From: Ligula intestinalis
Taxonomy: Eukaryota > Platyhelminthes > Cestoda > Diphyllobothriidea > Diphyllobothriidae
NCBI GenBank assembly: GCA_036362985.1
Contig: JAYGXS010000003.1
Span: 33,262,037 to 33,326,036, forward strand
Direction: 5' to 3'
Length of the DNA: 64,000 bases
The notes beneath the pieces were generated by a model. The model did not search any database. It had not been told where the DNA came from and worked only from the letters and a program-made list of their open reading frames with translations. Each line of letters starts with the position of its first letter. Position 1 is the first letter of the stretch. The position numbers were made by a program, and so were the translations under genes. Of the stretch, positions 48,501 through 61,000 are shown one piece after another.

Positions 48501-48779
48501 TAATATCATTCTGATCTTACTTACGTATTCAACCTTGTCTAGAGTCACAACGCAGCTTCATCTGTCCTCAATTCAAGTCAAGTTTGTCAAGGGAAATATA
48601 GGCAAACGCGTTTGAACTCCCTATCGGTACACAATAGATAAAAAATGCATCGGCAAAGCCGAAAATTTCAAAGAAAGTCGTTTCCATACTTGTAGGCGAT
48701 TACTCACTTGTTCCAAGTAAAATAAGCAGCTGGGATGATGCAGTCAACACGAGTCAGCAGATGTAACTGAACAAAAAGA

Positions 48780-50690
48780 GTGACAGTGAAAAAAACTTCC
48801 AAGGCATGGCAGTTTTGGAATGTGCTTTGTGGATTTTTAGGAGAAGAATTGTCGCTTAGGGAGGAGAAACTATGTGAAAAATAGGGTCGACATGCTGTTG
48901 TTACTTTTGGTGGCAAGCCAGGAGTCCACCGCGATTTTTATCTTTATCGGAAGTACCGTACGAGGTGGAGACTGCAGAGTCACGGGAACATCCCAAAAAA
49001 CCGGAGCTGCGACCACGATACGCCCTTGCCAATATCCGAGGCTGCCATCAGCGCGACGAAAACAGAAGCCGCTACGGTCGCAAGTTTCCGTTATTGGTTG
49101 ACATGAGTGAGCTGTCGGCATTTGGATGAATTTAGTGCACATAATAATTTCATAGTTGAGTATTACCCAAACGAAGCAAGTAACACCATCAGAAATGCAA
49201 TAGTTCTTTGCCTGCAGCAAGACTACAGTGGTTAACTGGTGTTAGAGTGAGCGATACGATAGAAATCTAGCTTCTTCTTAAAGGCTTCAACGGAAGCGGA
49301 CATTCCGACATCCAGGGGTAGAGCATTCCAAGCTTCGACCACTCTACTACACAATGTGAACTTTCGTGTGTCTAGTCTGGCCCCTTTTACACGAGGTTTG
49401 AATGGATTCCCCCTTAAGTTCGTAGTCGTTGCTAACTGGAAGAAGTCGCCAGGTAGAAGACAGCAGTCCTACTCGCACATTATAGGAAATTTTTTTATCA
49501 GATCACCGCGTAGCTGCCTGTAACTTAAAGATAAGAAGTCGAGATTACCTAACCGTGTTTCGTAGGGTAATGACCCTGTCCAATCACAAGCTTAGGTGCA
49601 CGGCTTTGAACCTTCTCTAGGAAACTGAGGTCTTTCACGGTCCAGTGTCTCCATGTTTGGATAGGGAGCTACAGTTTCGGCCGCAAAATATGACAGAGAC
49701 CTTCGTGAAGCCGTCTTTATCAAAAGCAGAGAAAGCCCGTTTGACAAGGTACAGGACGGAAATTGCAGACTTGGCTACTTTTGCGCAATGCAGCGAGGAC
49801 TTAAGCGACGTCGTTATCCACAGTCCTTAATGATTCTGTGCGTCCACTTCTTGCAGTTTGATGCCATTCAGGCTGTAAAACATTGGATTCTGGGAGTTGG
49901 GTTGGCTTACTCGTAGAATACTGCACTTGTTCGTAGTAAACGGCAAAAACCAGCCTTTAAACCAAGTTTGAAGACAGTTTAGGGTTACCTGTAAACGCTC
50001 TTCGTTGGCTGCATTTCTGATGACTTTTCAAATCTTAATCTCATCGGCATACAGCCACGTCACAATCCAGTCCACGGACGCAGTCGTTGACGTACATAAT
50101 GAACATTATGAGGCCAAGGACAGAGCCTTAGTGAACACTTCTGCCGACTGCTGGTCACGGATATGGACAGTTTGAGAGCGGCCTAGTGGGAACCCTCGAA
50201 TCTACTTCAGCAGATTTCCTCTAACGCCTACTTGACTGGGTTTGTGCAAAAGTCGTTGATGTGGGACACTATCAAATGCCTTCCTGAACTCAATGTACAC
50301 TACGTGAAGCGGATTTCCTTCATCAACTACCCGGGTCCAACGTTCCAAACAATAGAGCAAGTTCGTTACGCAGGGCTTGCCTCTGCGGAATCCATGCTGT
50401 GCATCTCATTGTAGGTTATGCTGCTCTAGGAAACACATCAGCTCTCGCTCTTGCTGCCTTTATACAACGGTATGATCCGTGCAGATTTCCAATCTGCGGG
50501 TAAAAAACCAGCTTCAAAAGCATGGAAAGCGGTTTTCCTAGCTCCCCAGCAAGTTCTTTCAGTAATTTGGGTGGAATATCATCGGGATCAGGGGATTTCG
50601 AGTCATTTAGTGCTAACAACACTTGACAGACAGTCACTTCTGTGAAAGATACACAAGCAATCATTGGACCGTCGTCTAAGCCACAGTTTG
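48780..50690 (-). pseudogene. CR1-like LINE, older decayed copy (RT half and 3' UTR)
   Basis: Frame-broken minus-strand sequence is collinear with the intact copy next door: ALNDSKSPDPDDIPPKLLKE, the PADWKSARIIPLYKG block, and the C-terminal VVEAWNALPLDVGMSASVEA with a stop near 49234. A 3' untranslated part follows to about 48780, sharing the TTTTTAGGAGAAxAAxTGTCGC block with the other copy. Its 5' side stops at about 50690, where the younger copy's 3' end lies. Confidence 0.85.
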
Positions 50691-50697
50691 GGGGGAT

Positions 50698-53600
50698 GTA
50701 TCAGTATCAGTATCAGTATATTGAGGGTATGTAGGAAAAATTCCTTTGAGTGCCCTATTTGTACATATGTGCAGTGGTAGCAAAAAATTTGTTGTTTAGA
50801 CTGTGGGCGAGGCCAGTTGTCCTGAGTCAGGATGAAAATAGGAGCAGACAGTAAAAAAACTCCTCAGGGATTTTTAGGAGAAAAACTGTCGCCCTTGTGG
50901 GGGTAATGCGTGGGATTTAGGAGAAAAAAGGGGGTTCCCACTGGGGGGGGGGGCATTGCAAAGGTTCCCAGGATCATCACCGTGTGGAAGCCACGTCCTG
51001 ATTTTTCCGTGCTGATGGCAGACTCCGCCAACGGAAATGGAAAAACCGAGGCATCCGTCCAGATCGTCGACAGTCCGCTTTGGGTCGAACCAAGGGTGAC
51101 TGTTAAGACCGGCAGGTCTGGCTGATAAGATCGCCAGCGGGTAATCACGGTACGCAGATAGCCAAGTAGGGTAGACCGCGGAGACCTTCGCATGAGGCTA
51201 TGTGTGGGAGGGCGTTATAAATAGCAAACGTGAATGGATATAAAAACTAATACTACTGAAAAATTGGAAGTAGCATTATTGTTATTGCAAATTGTCAGTT
51301 CCGGTCCATCGTGCACTGCTATATCGATCCAGTTTTTGCTTAAAACCCTCTAGCGATTCCGACATAACAACGTCCTGAGGAAGCGCATTCCACGCTCCGA
51401 CCACCCTTTTTGAAAAGAAGTGTTTTCGAGCGTCCAGCCTGGCCCCTGTCACCTTTAATTTGAGGGGATGACCCCTCAGATTCGTGGTCGTTGCTAATTC
51501 GAAAAAATCCCCTGATATAAGACAGCAGTCTTGAAGACGTAATACGCGGAATGCTAGTATCAGGTCCCCCCGAAGCTGCCTGTAGCGCAAAGGGAAGAGG
51601 TTGAGATTCGACAGCCGTGTTTCATAAGGCTGCGAGCCCTGCCCCATAACAAGTTTGGTTGCGCGCCGTTGTACCTTTTCCAGGATGTTGATGTCTTTCC
51701 TGGCCCAGGGTCTCCAAGCTTGGATAGCGGATTCTAGGTGCGGTCGTACGAAGGTTCCGAAGACTTTTGTGAAGCACTCTTCATTGAAGGTAGAAAAAGC
51801 TCGTTTGACGAGGTATAGGATCGACATCGCGGACTTGGCTACCTTTGTGCAATGCAGGGAGGGTTTAAGCGAGGGTGTGATCCAGACTCCCAAGTCTTTC
51901 TGGGCGTTCACTTCCTTCAATGGTATGTCATTCAGTCGGTAAGCCATGCCGTTTGAAGAACCGGATTTGCCAACTCGAATGGTGGTGCACTTGCTCTCAT
52001 TGAACGGTAAGAGCCAGTCCGCCGACCATTTTTGAAGTCTATTTAAATTTTCCTGTAAGTGCACTTCGTCAGCCACAGTTCGAATTTCGCTCCAAAGTTT
52101 TATATCATCGGCAAACATAGCGATGCCGCAATCCAGTTCGCGGACACAGTCGTTGATGTAGATAACAAACAAAATAGGGCCGAGAACGGAGCCTTGGGGA
52201 ACACCACTCTCAACCTCAACCTTGGCTGACTGTTTGTCGCTGATGTGGACAGTTTGCGAGCGACCGATTAGGAAGCTTTTTATCCACGCAAGGAGCCTAC
52301 CCCTTACTCCTATGCGGCTGAGTTTATAAAGGAGGCGGTGGTGCGGCACGCTATCGAAAGCCTTTTTGAAGTCAATATAGACAGCATGCACTGAGTTTCC
52401 ACTATCGACTGCCTCAGTCCACCGTTCTAAACAGTAGAGCAAGTTTGTAACGCAGGACCTACCTCTACGAAAACCATGCTGAGCATCCGATAGCAGATGG
52501 TTTTGTTCCAGGAACTGCATAAGTTGTTGCTTGATAATTTTTTCCATGATTTTGCAACAGATTGCAGTAAGGCTGACTGGTCGGTAGTTATTCGCTGAGA
52601 CCCGGCTTCCCCCCTTGTATAGCGGTGTAATCCTCGCGGATTTCCAATCTACTGGTAGACATCCGGTTTCGAAGGAGGTTTGGAAGAGCATAGAGAGTGG
52701 TTTGGCCAACTCATTGGCGAGCTCCTTCAAAATCTTGGCTGGTACGTTGTCGGGACCTGGTGACTTAGATTTTTTTAAACTTAAGAGTTCCTTAAGAACA
52801 GCAGCCTCGGGGAATTGGACAGTCTCAACTACTGTATCCGCTTCGGTATCGTCGGTGGGGTGATCGTATGCCGTTTCCTTTGTGAAGACTGATCGGAAAA
52901 ATTTCGACAGATGATCAGCCTTCGCTTCATCATCTATCAAGTCTCTTCCCTCAGCGGTCCTTAGCAGGGGTATCGGATCCTTGTTTTTGGTACTCTGCCT
53001 GAGATAACTGTAAAACAGTTTGGGTTTCACTGTGGCCCGGTTTAGCAAGTCTGCTTCGAAAGCCCGTCTTGTTTTGAGAATAAGACCCTTGACCCGGTTT
53101 CTCTGAGTTTTGTAGGCACTGACAGATGCAGGAGTCCTGTCTGCTAGCATTTTTTTCCACAGCTTCCGCTTTTTGTTCACTTCTATTTTTAAGGCCTGCG
53201 TAAGCCATCGCGGTCTAGTGTTCACCTTTTTTCGCGAAATTGGACAGTGGTTGACGATGAGTCTGTGCAGTGTGGTCCGGAACGCTTCCCAGTCCGCAGT
53301 TATGTTTCCAGAAAATAGAGTTTCCCAAACGGCGCGCGTGAGTTCGGTCTTCATTCGATCGAAATCGCCTCGCCAAATATTTCGTCTGGCTGTTGAGGGT
53401 CTCTCCGGTATTGAGAATAACGAGTACTCCCATAGCAGTACAACATGGTCGCTTTTACCTAGTGGTGGGAGACATGACACTTCGTCGATGCTGTCCTGCA
53501 ATTTCGTGAGAACGAGGTCCAGACAGTTGGACTGTTGGCCATCGCGCATCCTTGTCGGAAAAGTGACGTGTTGCGTGAGAAATAACTTCAGAGTCATGCT

Positions 53601-54263
53601 CAGAAGGCAGCTGTCGAAGGTTAGATCGGAGCTATGTGCGCAGGCCGCACCCCAGTCGATGTGAGGCGCGTTAAAGTCCCCCACAATCAGGATGTCCGAT
53701 CGTGCAGTAATCTTTTCCAGCTCTTCTAGCAAGGAGGCATCCACTACTGGCTCTCTTCTCGGTGGTCGGTAGAGTGTCAGTACATCGAGGTTGGGTGCAC
53801 CTGGTACTTTAATGGTCAGCCAGATGGCCTCGGAAGTACACGCCAGTTTATCTGTTTTGTCTAAAACTGTGAGTCCATTTTTCACGTATGTTGCTACGCC
53901 ACCGCCTTGACGACCTTCTCTGTCTTTTCTGAACAGTTGATAGCCAGGCATGGATACCTCGCCGTCGGCTACCTGTTCAGACAGCCAAGTTTCTGTTATT
54001 GAAACTATATCTGGTGATAGCTTAAAGGCATGAATCTTCAGCTCGTCAAGCTTTGAAAGCATACTCTGTGCATTTGTGTACATGAAAGTTAACTTTCTGT
54101 TTGCTCGAGAATTTGTTACAGTCAGGCTCTCCCCGCCCCTTTCCGGGTCGACTGTGCGGTTATCCGGGGAGGACCTTTCCTGGGGGAGAACAGTGGACGC
54201 TGGATCACTTGGTTGTTGTAAATAACCAAATGTTTTTCCCCTTCGTTCTGCATTCAACCACAA
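50698..54263 (-). mobile_element. CR1-like non-LTR retrotransposon with an uninterrupted 993-codon ORF2-type frame
   Basis: The frame runs from 54263 to the TAA at 51284-51282. Residues about 60-290 form an apurinic-type endonuclease (NAQSMLSKLDEL, ITETWL, GDFNAPHIDW, SDHVVL). Residues about 500-760 form the RT: KKSKSPGPDNVP, NNYRPVSLTAICCKIMEK, QHGFRRGRSCVTNLL, AVYIDFKKAFDSVPHHRLL, GVPQGSVLGPILF and the catalytic IAMFADDIKLW. A CR1-type C-terminus (VVGAWNALPQDVVMS) ends it. All catalytic blocks are intact, so it moved recently. The frame opens without an ATG and a stop lies just upstream, so the element is probably 5'-truncated and has no ORF1. The 3' UTR is about 580 bp and ends in ACTGAT repeats (50698-50720), as CR1-type elements usually end in short tandem repeats. 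Confidence 0.9.
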
Positions 54264-54394
54264 ATATCGATTTTAAAAATTGTGAGAGGTACCCGGACAT
54301 ATTCTGCACTGATAAGCAATATCCGCGAAGTTCGCATTTAGTGCTCACATATTTTCTTATGACGACGGCTTCAGGGTGGATACCCGGTAATATA

Positions 54395-54788
54395 CAGGTT
54401 GTCCCAAAAAATAAATACACATTTTAAGTATTTGCAAACTTGGTGTTTATTGTAATTAAGTCATTTCAAAAAAGTTAAAATATTTAAAAGTATCATTTTA
54501 TGGTTTTTTTCACCGCATTTTGACTATTGCAACAGTGGATGAATTGAGAGAAGCCACCGAAAATGAATACACCCGAATACCAGGGGAAATGTTTCATGGT
54601 ATGTGCGACTCCATTGCTTCGCGTTGTCAGCAGTGTCATGATCAAAATGGACGTCAGTTTGAGAACGTTCAGCGATAAAAACCATGCAATGGTACTTTAA
54701 AATATCTGTACACATTTTACTACTAAAACTATGATGAATACCAATTTTACAAATAGGTAAAATGCGTATATATTTTTGGTACACCCTG
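54395..54788. mobile_element. mariner-like MITE, about 60-bp inverted termini
   Basis: The left end CAGGTTGTCCCAAAAAATAA and the reverse complement of the right end, CAGGGTGTACCAAAAATATA, stay similar for about 60 bp. Left flank is TA, right flank TG, so the TA duplication is imperfect. The CAGGGTGTCCCAAA-type terminus is common among Tc1/mariner-related elements. No transposase is present. Confidence 0.65.
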
Positions 54789-54799
54789 TGCGTCTTAAA

Positions 54800-57700
54800 A
54801 TTGGGCTTCAATCTTTGTCGGATCTAGTTTTCTTGTGAGTACACAAAATACAAACCCAGAAGGACGGGCTTTTGCTTGAAATTTAGGCAATGTCAGATCT
54901 TACCTGTCAAAAATGTAGTTATACCGGTTCAATAGAAACTATTCGTCTATAGGTTGTGTTATTTCCGGCTGAACAAGTTCAGAATTCTCCACATCTCTTC
55001 TCCAACAGAACTCCCATCCGACCTGAAAAATGATTGCTCACCTCTTTTGAAGGCTGCCCCTTTCCCCTAGAGTGCTGGCCGCCAATGACTCACTCAAATG
55101 CACATGACTGAATACTGCCCTCTCCTGGTATTGGCCCCTTCTTTCGATTTTCACATTGCAATTTCACATGGCGACCACCGAGAAGGCATACGGCGATGGC
55201 GAGCCAGCTGTCCGTTCCCCCTCCCCCTTTTTGATCAAGCAACCACGGCTACTACGGGAACCACTCGTCAAGCCACCCCACCACCACTGACTTCAAATGC
55301 TTGCAACCCCCCTTGGCGCAACAGCATTGTCTCTGTCCGCCCCTCCCTTTAGCGCTGGTGTATTCAGACCAATGGGAGCCCCCAGGAACTGCCTCCTGGG
55401 ATCCTATCAAACCAGACCTATGCCACTTTGACGGACTCCCTTTGCTCTTGACTTGGAATATCCATTGTTATGTTTTGTGTATTTATTGTGTTCTCTTCCC
55501 CTTAATAATACCGTATCACCTTGATAGTTGTTATCACTGGTTTTNNNNNNNNNNCAAGGGGCGAAGCAGGTTATTTGTCGTATCTTAGCTGTAACGTTAT
55601 AAGTTCATCGGAGTTCGTCGGAGTCATCGGTGGGGATATTTTGAACCTTAGTGTACTTAGGCCATAATTCAAGTACACATTTGTTGGTCAATGGATATCG
55701 CGCCGACGTTTTGTTCGCCATTCATACCGATTCTTCGATCCAAGGAAACAATTGATGGCCGTTTTTTGTAATGCAACAATATGATGATCACGATACCTTG
55801 TTTTTTGTCCAATGGAATCGATGTGGGTCAATAAGTATAAAATGGACCTACCTTTGAGGATCGCGAACAATGGATACCAATTAATGACTGCTCTGAGTCC
55901 AGTAGGAGGTATGGTAAAGCGGCGGGCCTAGTAAGACTCAGCAAATTTTGAATTAAATCTGCCTCAGATCGACTGCCTACCACGATCAGATGCTTCACCT
56001 AAAATAGTGAAATAAATATGCACATGCCGCCCTGTCTGCGAACCCTCTCTTGGTACTTAGCCGATGAATAAAGTCATCATAGCCCTCCACTGTGCACAAT
56101 GAGACGATCAGAGATAAGGACCTGACATTACCGACAGTTGTATTTCTCTCCTTTGTACTAATGGCATTCACCAGTGCTGCTTGTACTTGCTGCATATTGC
56201 CATTGAAGCAAGTGTCTGTTCGGCCAGAAGGGCATCCCTTTTCCTATCGAATCTTTCGGAAGATCGCTAATAAACTAACTCTAGAGACGATAACCGCACA
56301 TTGATGTCTGTTAACCGTGCATTCTTTTACGTGAAATGAACAATTATGTTCACCATTTGAATCTCCACATCGCCTATGCACTTTTACACCTGCCGGCAAG
56401 ACAAGGTTTCCATGACTGACACGGAAGAGCACGCACCGATATGTCCATTGATAATCTTATGTAATAAATAGCAAGAGATGGCTACAAAATTGCGACTGGT
56501 GGTCAAGGTTGCCTCAACTTACTTGAAGATGAGAAAAAATTAGCCCACTGGCCTCGTACTCGGTGACAATTAGGCTAACTAATGTATTTTGAGTGACGTT
56601 CAACTAGCCAGCTGTTTCAGCCTATTCAGTGTAAAGTCATCGTCATTGGAGTTAGACGTAAGTCAGTGAATACATTTGCCAAAGAAAATTAATGCGTGTG
56701 TTACTGGAGAGCGAGGACGTGCACTACCCCAGTCGCATGACACTCAGGCAGACGAGCTTCATCTAGTCGATTGGGAATGAGGCAATCATGTCAATGGACA
56801 CGACGTGCCCCTGCGACGCCTTCGCTGCTCTTTTAAGCTCAACTTACTGTCGTTTCGCAGGCGCCCACTGTGAAATGGAAATATCATGCGGTTTCCAAGA
56901 TTTTTGCCATTATGAACTTTAATTTGTCGGACATAAGAACAAGCAGGGGCGTCGTAAATAACATTGTATAAGTGCATATTTACGATATCATCTGTACTTG
57001 GATCGCTCAGGGCACGAACAAAAAGTTCCTTTTACTCACAGCTACAATCTTCCAGCAAGACTTTCAACTAATTTGGCTTTCCCAAACCGCAGAACATTCC
57101 AACAATGGAGGGCTGCACAAAAACCTGATGACACACATGCGCAAGGATTGGTTAGAAGCACGGAGCAGACCCATTCAAAACTTCATCCCATCTCTGTGCA
57201 GTAGAAGCGGCAGTTCGGGAATGCTCGTTCCACAGTAATTGCGCTGTTGACGAAGCAGACCACGTCCAACGCCCAGGTAAACATAACTACCCCTCGCCAG
57301 AACCTTGCTAGTGCAAGTTCTAAGCGGTTGTAACTGCGTCCTTGGGTGTTTAGGTATCTCTGGATTGTTAAGCTTCGCCAAGTGAACGCAATGTTCAACA
57401 TTTCAGCATAATATGCCTTCCCTCGGGCACAAGATCTGTTTGTACATAGAGCTCGGCTCGATGTCAAATGTTTTCGCTTTTCCATTGCTACCCACAAAAA
57501 ATAAGAACTCCATATGATAAGCTTAACTGCATATTAATTCATTTGAAGTATTATTAAGGTAATACGCCCGTTCCTACCACAAGAAAAACATAGCAAATCA
57601 TTAATGGCATAACGCATCATCATAACCAATGGATGTTTTAGTTAGCTGTTCAACGAAGCGACTTTATAAAGACGAGTGGTCCTGCAACCTCTGAGCAGTC

Positions 57701-58000
57701 TTCGATCAGTATAAACATGCTGCGGCTCATCAAAAGGGTAAGGTTTTCAGTTTTTTGCAAATATATTGTTTGTTTATTATTATACGTTTTATAATTTGAC
57801 ACGAAACATACCGTCGACTCTCCCATGGGGAGTAGCAGTAGCATTTTGTTGTCTGGTTGCCGGCATCCTTTGCCCTAACGCGGCTTGTGTCTCTGACTAT
57901 TGGAAGCTGGTGGCGGGAAAGGGACTGCTGTTTCAACTAATAAAAGTGACCCCCTGCAGTTTACCATTCGATATTCGCCGCGGTTTCTGTGTAGTTGCTC
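54800..58000. other. Gene-free stretch with assembly gap
   Basis: Ten N at 55545-55554 mark a gap. I recognise no gene. A 104-codon minus-strand frame at 57183-57497 and several of 60-95 codons lack motifs. The 3' end should contain the promoter and 5' untranslated region of the synthetase gene. Confidence 0.4.
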
Positions 58001-58009
58001 AGCTTTGCT

Positions 58010-61000
58010 ATGAGGGTCCTGCGTGTCCCAACGGTGAGAACAGTGTTAAATGCCACTTTTCATGAACTTGCTGTAACGTCTAAGAAGAAAACGCACTTAA
58101 TTTATTGTAAAAATGCATTATTTTATATTGCGATCGCATGGGGTTAGTATCGTTGATATGCTTTCCAAATGACACATGCGACGTGTTCATGCAAACACGT
58201 TTATATTACCGTTGAAAAAATTGAGTTCCTCTACGTCCTCACAATACATTGTAACTGAAAACCCGCCGCTTACCAAACTCTTTGCGATGTGGCCTAAAAT
58301 TTTCCTATGTGCCGACTTCGATTTTAAATACGCACGTGTCACCGATGGCTAAATTAACGATATTTCCAAGGAGCGTCTTCCGTATCGCTAGTCCCTGCTC
58401 TCCTTGGAGTCTATTTTAAAGTCGCCCTGGCTAATAATGGTGTGGATAGCCGTGGCACGGCTGCCATTGGTACCCCTAGAAGACTGTGCAGATGACAATG
58501 CGCAATATTTCATAGTTAGTGGATTTCTCACCGAGGAGATTAATAGGCTGGCTCTCGTCTGCATTTCTCTTCAGAAGGGTCCTTTCGAGGTTGAGCACAA
58601 AAAGCTCAATCAGTGCAAGCACAGTCTTTCATAACAACAGTTCCCAGGTCATACCTTTAGTCTTATTCGGTCCGTTGTAAGTACTTAAAACACCCTTTCG
58701 ACCGGAGACGTCAGTAGCATTACTGCGGTAAAAGTATGCGTTTTTAGTAACTGACAGTTTAAAACGGCGTTGGAGAGGATTTGTCAAGCGTACACTGAAG
58801 AAGTAGCCACTGTCCGATGTCGCCAGCATGGGCGTCTAGCATGAAAGCAAACACCCATTGGTTTGCTTCCGGCCGCTTGGCTTACCTTTTTGACATATTT
58901 ATACATTTGTATCTTGCTACACCCCACACTGACTCCTGCGAGTAGTCTTAATGTTCGTTTGCCCTTCCGTACTGTTGAATTAGTCGTTAAGATATATACA
59001 CTGTTGACAAAAGTTTTTTTTCCCGAATTTTAGGAACGCAGCCTAGCCCTCCGAATTTTTAACGAAGAGCTCCTCCTATGGCGTCAGTATGCCACTCTGC
59101 CCAGTACCAGTCGTAACCTTGCTCCAGGCGGTGAGTGCACTGTTGATCACAGGTTGCCTTTCTCTCGCCATGTGAAACTTGCTCCGTCAATCAAAAAAGC
59201 CATATGCTCCAGCAACGATCTCAGAGACGAATTTCTATCCTTCTTCCAAGACAGGGGTCACAAAATTGTTGCGCCTTCATCAGTCTACCCGAAACGGCAG
59301 GAGGGTAGTTATTTTGTAAACGCAGGTAAGTACGACTCTTCAGGTTACCTGAACCTGCATCAAAGTAGTATCAAGGATTTTTCCATAGTTCGTATTTGGA
59401 AGGCACACAAACAGTAAAGGAAATTTGACTAATTGTTTCTGGCTTTTTGGTCATTTATTCAAACAAGAGGGAGGACAAGCTTAAGTCCTAAGTCAGCGTC
59501 AATTTTTTTTAATGAGAAGGACTCAAACATTCGAAATAATAGGCTATGCATCTTCACTCGAGCTAGGTAATATTCAGTGTGGCGAAGTTCTCGCTAGACA
59601 TGACAATTGTGTGCGTCCTGAATTACTTTATTCATAGTTCACGGCTCCCAGTCTATAAACAAGTGCAGTGACCTGGCCACTCCCTTTTCGGTAATGAGGT
59701 TAAGTTTGAGCAGAGTACGGGCCAACGCGTCGTCTAACGCCAGCGCCAGGGAGCCAGATGGCCGAGCAATTATCATGCCCAATTTCGCCACGTGTGAGGA
59801 AAGTTCAGCGGGTCACGGTCCACACGCCGGCCATCAAGCAATTAGCGCACAAGCCGGCAATACTCCTCGATTAGGGAGCTGTTAATTGTCATTAGTGTGC
59901 AGTAGCATAGCGACTTAACCCCTAAATACTGCAGGACTTACCTATTCCTGCTATTGTCTTTATGGATGGATTCGTGACGAATTTTGAAACGTCAGGGGTA
60001 TAAAATTATCATCCCATTGATTGTATATACTTTTTCTCAAAAGTTCAATCTTGTCCCCTCAAACACACACCGGATACGTAAATAGTCACCCCTAAGACTA
60101 AGACTTTTTGCTTGCGAACTGTGCTAAGAAAACAACATATAGCGATGCAGCTTTTATATATGCTTTCAGTGATAGGCTTTGAATTAGATCTCGGGCATGA
60201 GACTTTAAGGCTTTTTGGTCAACATCAACATACAAAAGTGATTTTCGTTGTGTCAGACTGATCGAAAGGGCTGCTAGTTACATGATTTCCCTTTAGTTTA
60301 ATTGAAGGGGGTTCCTGGAGTTGTGGACATTGTCTCCCATAAGCCAGTCTACGCTTGTGGCGACCACTTCTTTAGCATGTCCTAGATTGTTCGAGGACAG
60401 TCAAATAGATTTAAACAACCAAGTAGCTTAGTGTTGTTTCTTTACACCAAATGCTGTTGAGTTAATTGTAATTGTAATTAAAACGGTCGCTTGACCAAGG
60501 GCTGACATTTGAATCACCCGCATTTGTCTATGGAAAGAGTGTAGTGGTTTCGAAAGATACGACAGCCAAGATGGTCATGCCTAGGAGAACGTCATGCGAA
60601 GCGTAATAAATACCGGGAAAGCCATTTTTTATCGTATTTGCCGTCGTCAACCAATCCTATCCACTATATGTTCGGGTACGCTTGAGGTTCTTTTCGTTAT
60701 TGAGCGTTCGTAAGTTCAACGCTCTACTCACTGAGTCAATGGCTCGTTGTCTTGCCAAATGCAGAATTATCGATCGTGTTACTGTACTTCCTCTCTCTGT
60801 TGGGCCTTGACGCTCGATCTTCAGTCGTGCAGTGACTAGTAATATATAGAAAAGGAAACCAACAACCAAGCCAAGGGAAGCTGGGATGGGCACTTCTGCC
60901 TTTTTGACCTCCTTTAATCAGCCTTACCTAACCCCGGGTTTGGGAGCATCTGAGGTCCTGTTGTCTTTATTAGTAGCTGCTGGGCGCCTGCCTAAGCAGC

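Noticed and set aside
57183..57497. 104-codon minus-strand frame.
   Set aside because: No motif, splice context or repeat match. Length is within chance expectation for this window.
57766..58065. A 99-codon frame with a hydrophobic stretch upstream of AlaRS.
   Set aside because: No ATG start and no recognisable family. A different frame here supplies the more plausible AlaRS start exon.
59113..59147. GGCG|GTGAGTGC within AlaRS exon 2 looks like a splice donor, with an acceptor-like CACAG shortly after.
   Set aside because: The intron would be only about 22 bp, and the frame reads straight through from 59034 to the AlaRS core without a stop, so it is treated as exon.
59973..59997. GTGACGAATTTTGAAACGTC, resembling two hammerhead core boxes.
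   Set aside because: There is no room for stem II between the boxes, and it is not next to a Penelope-like frame. Probably chance.
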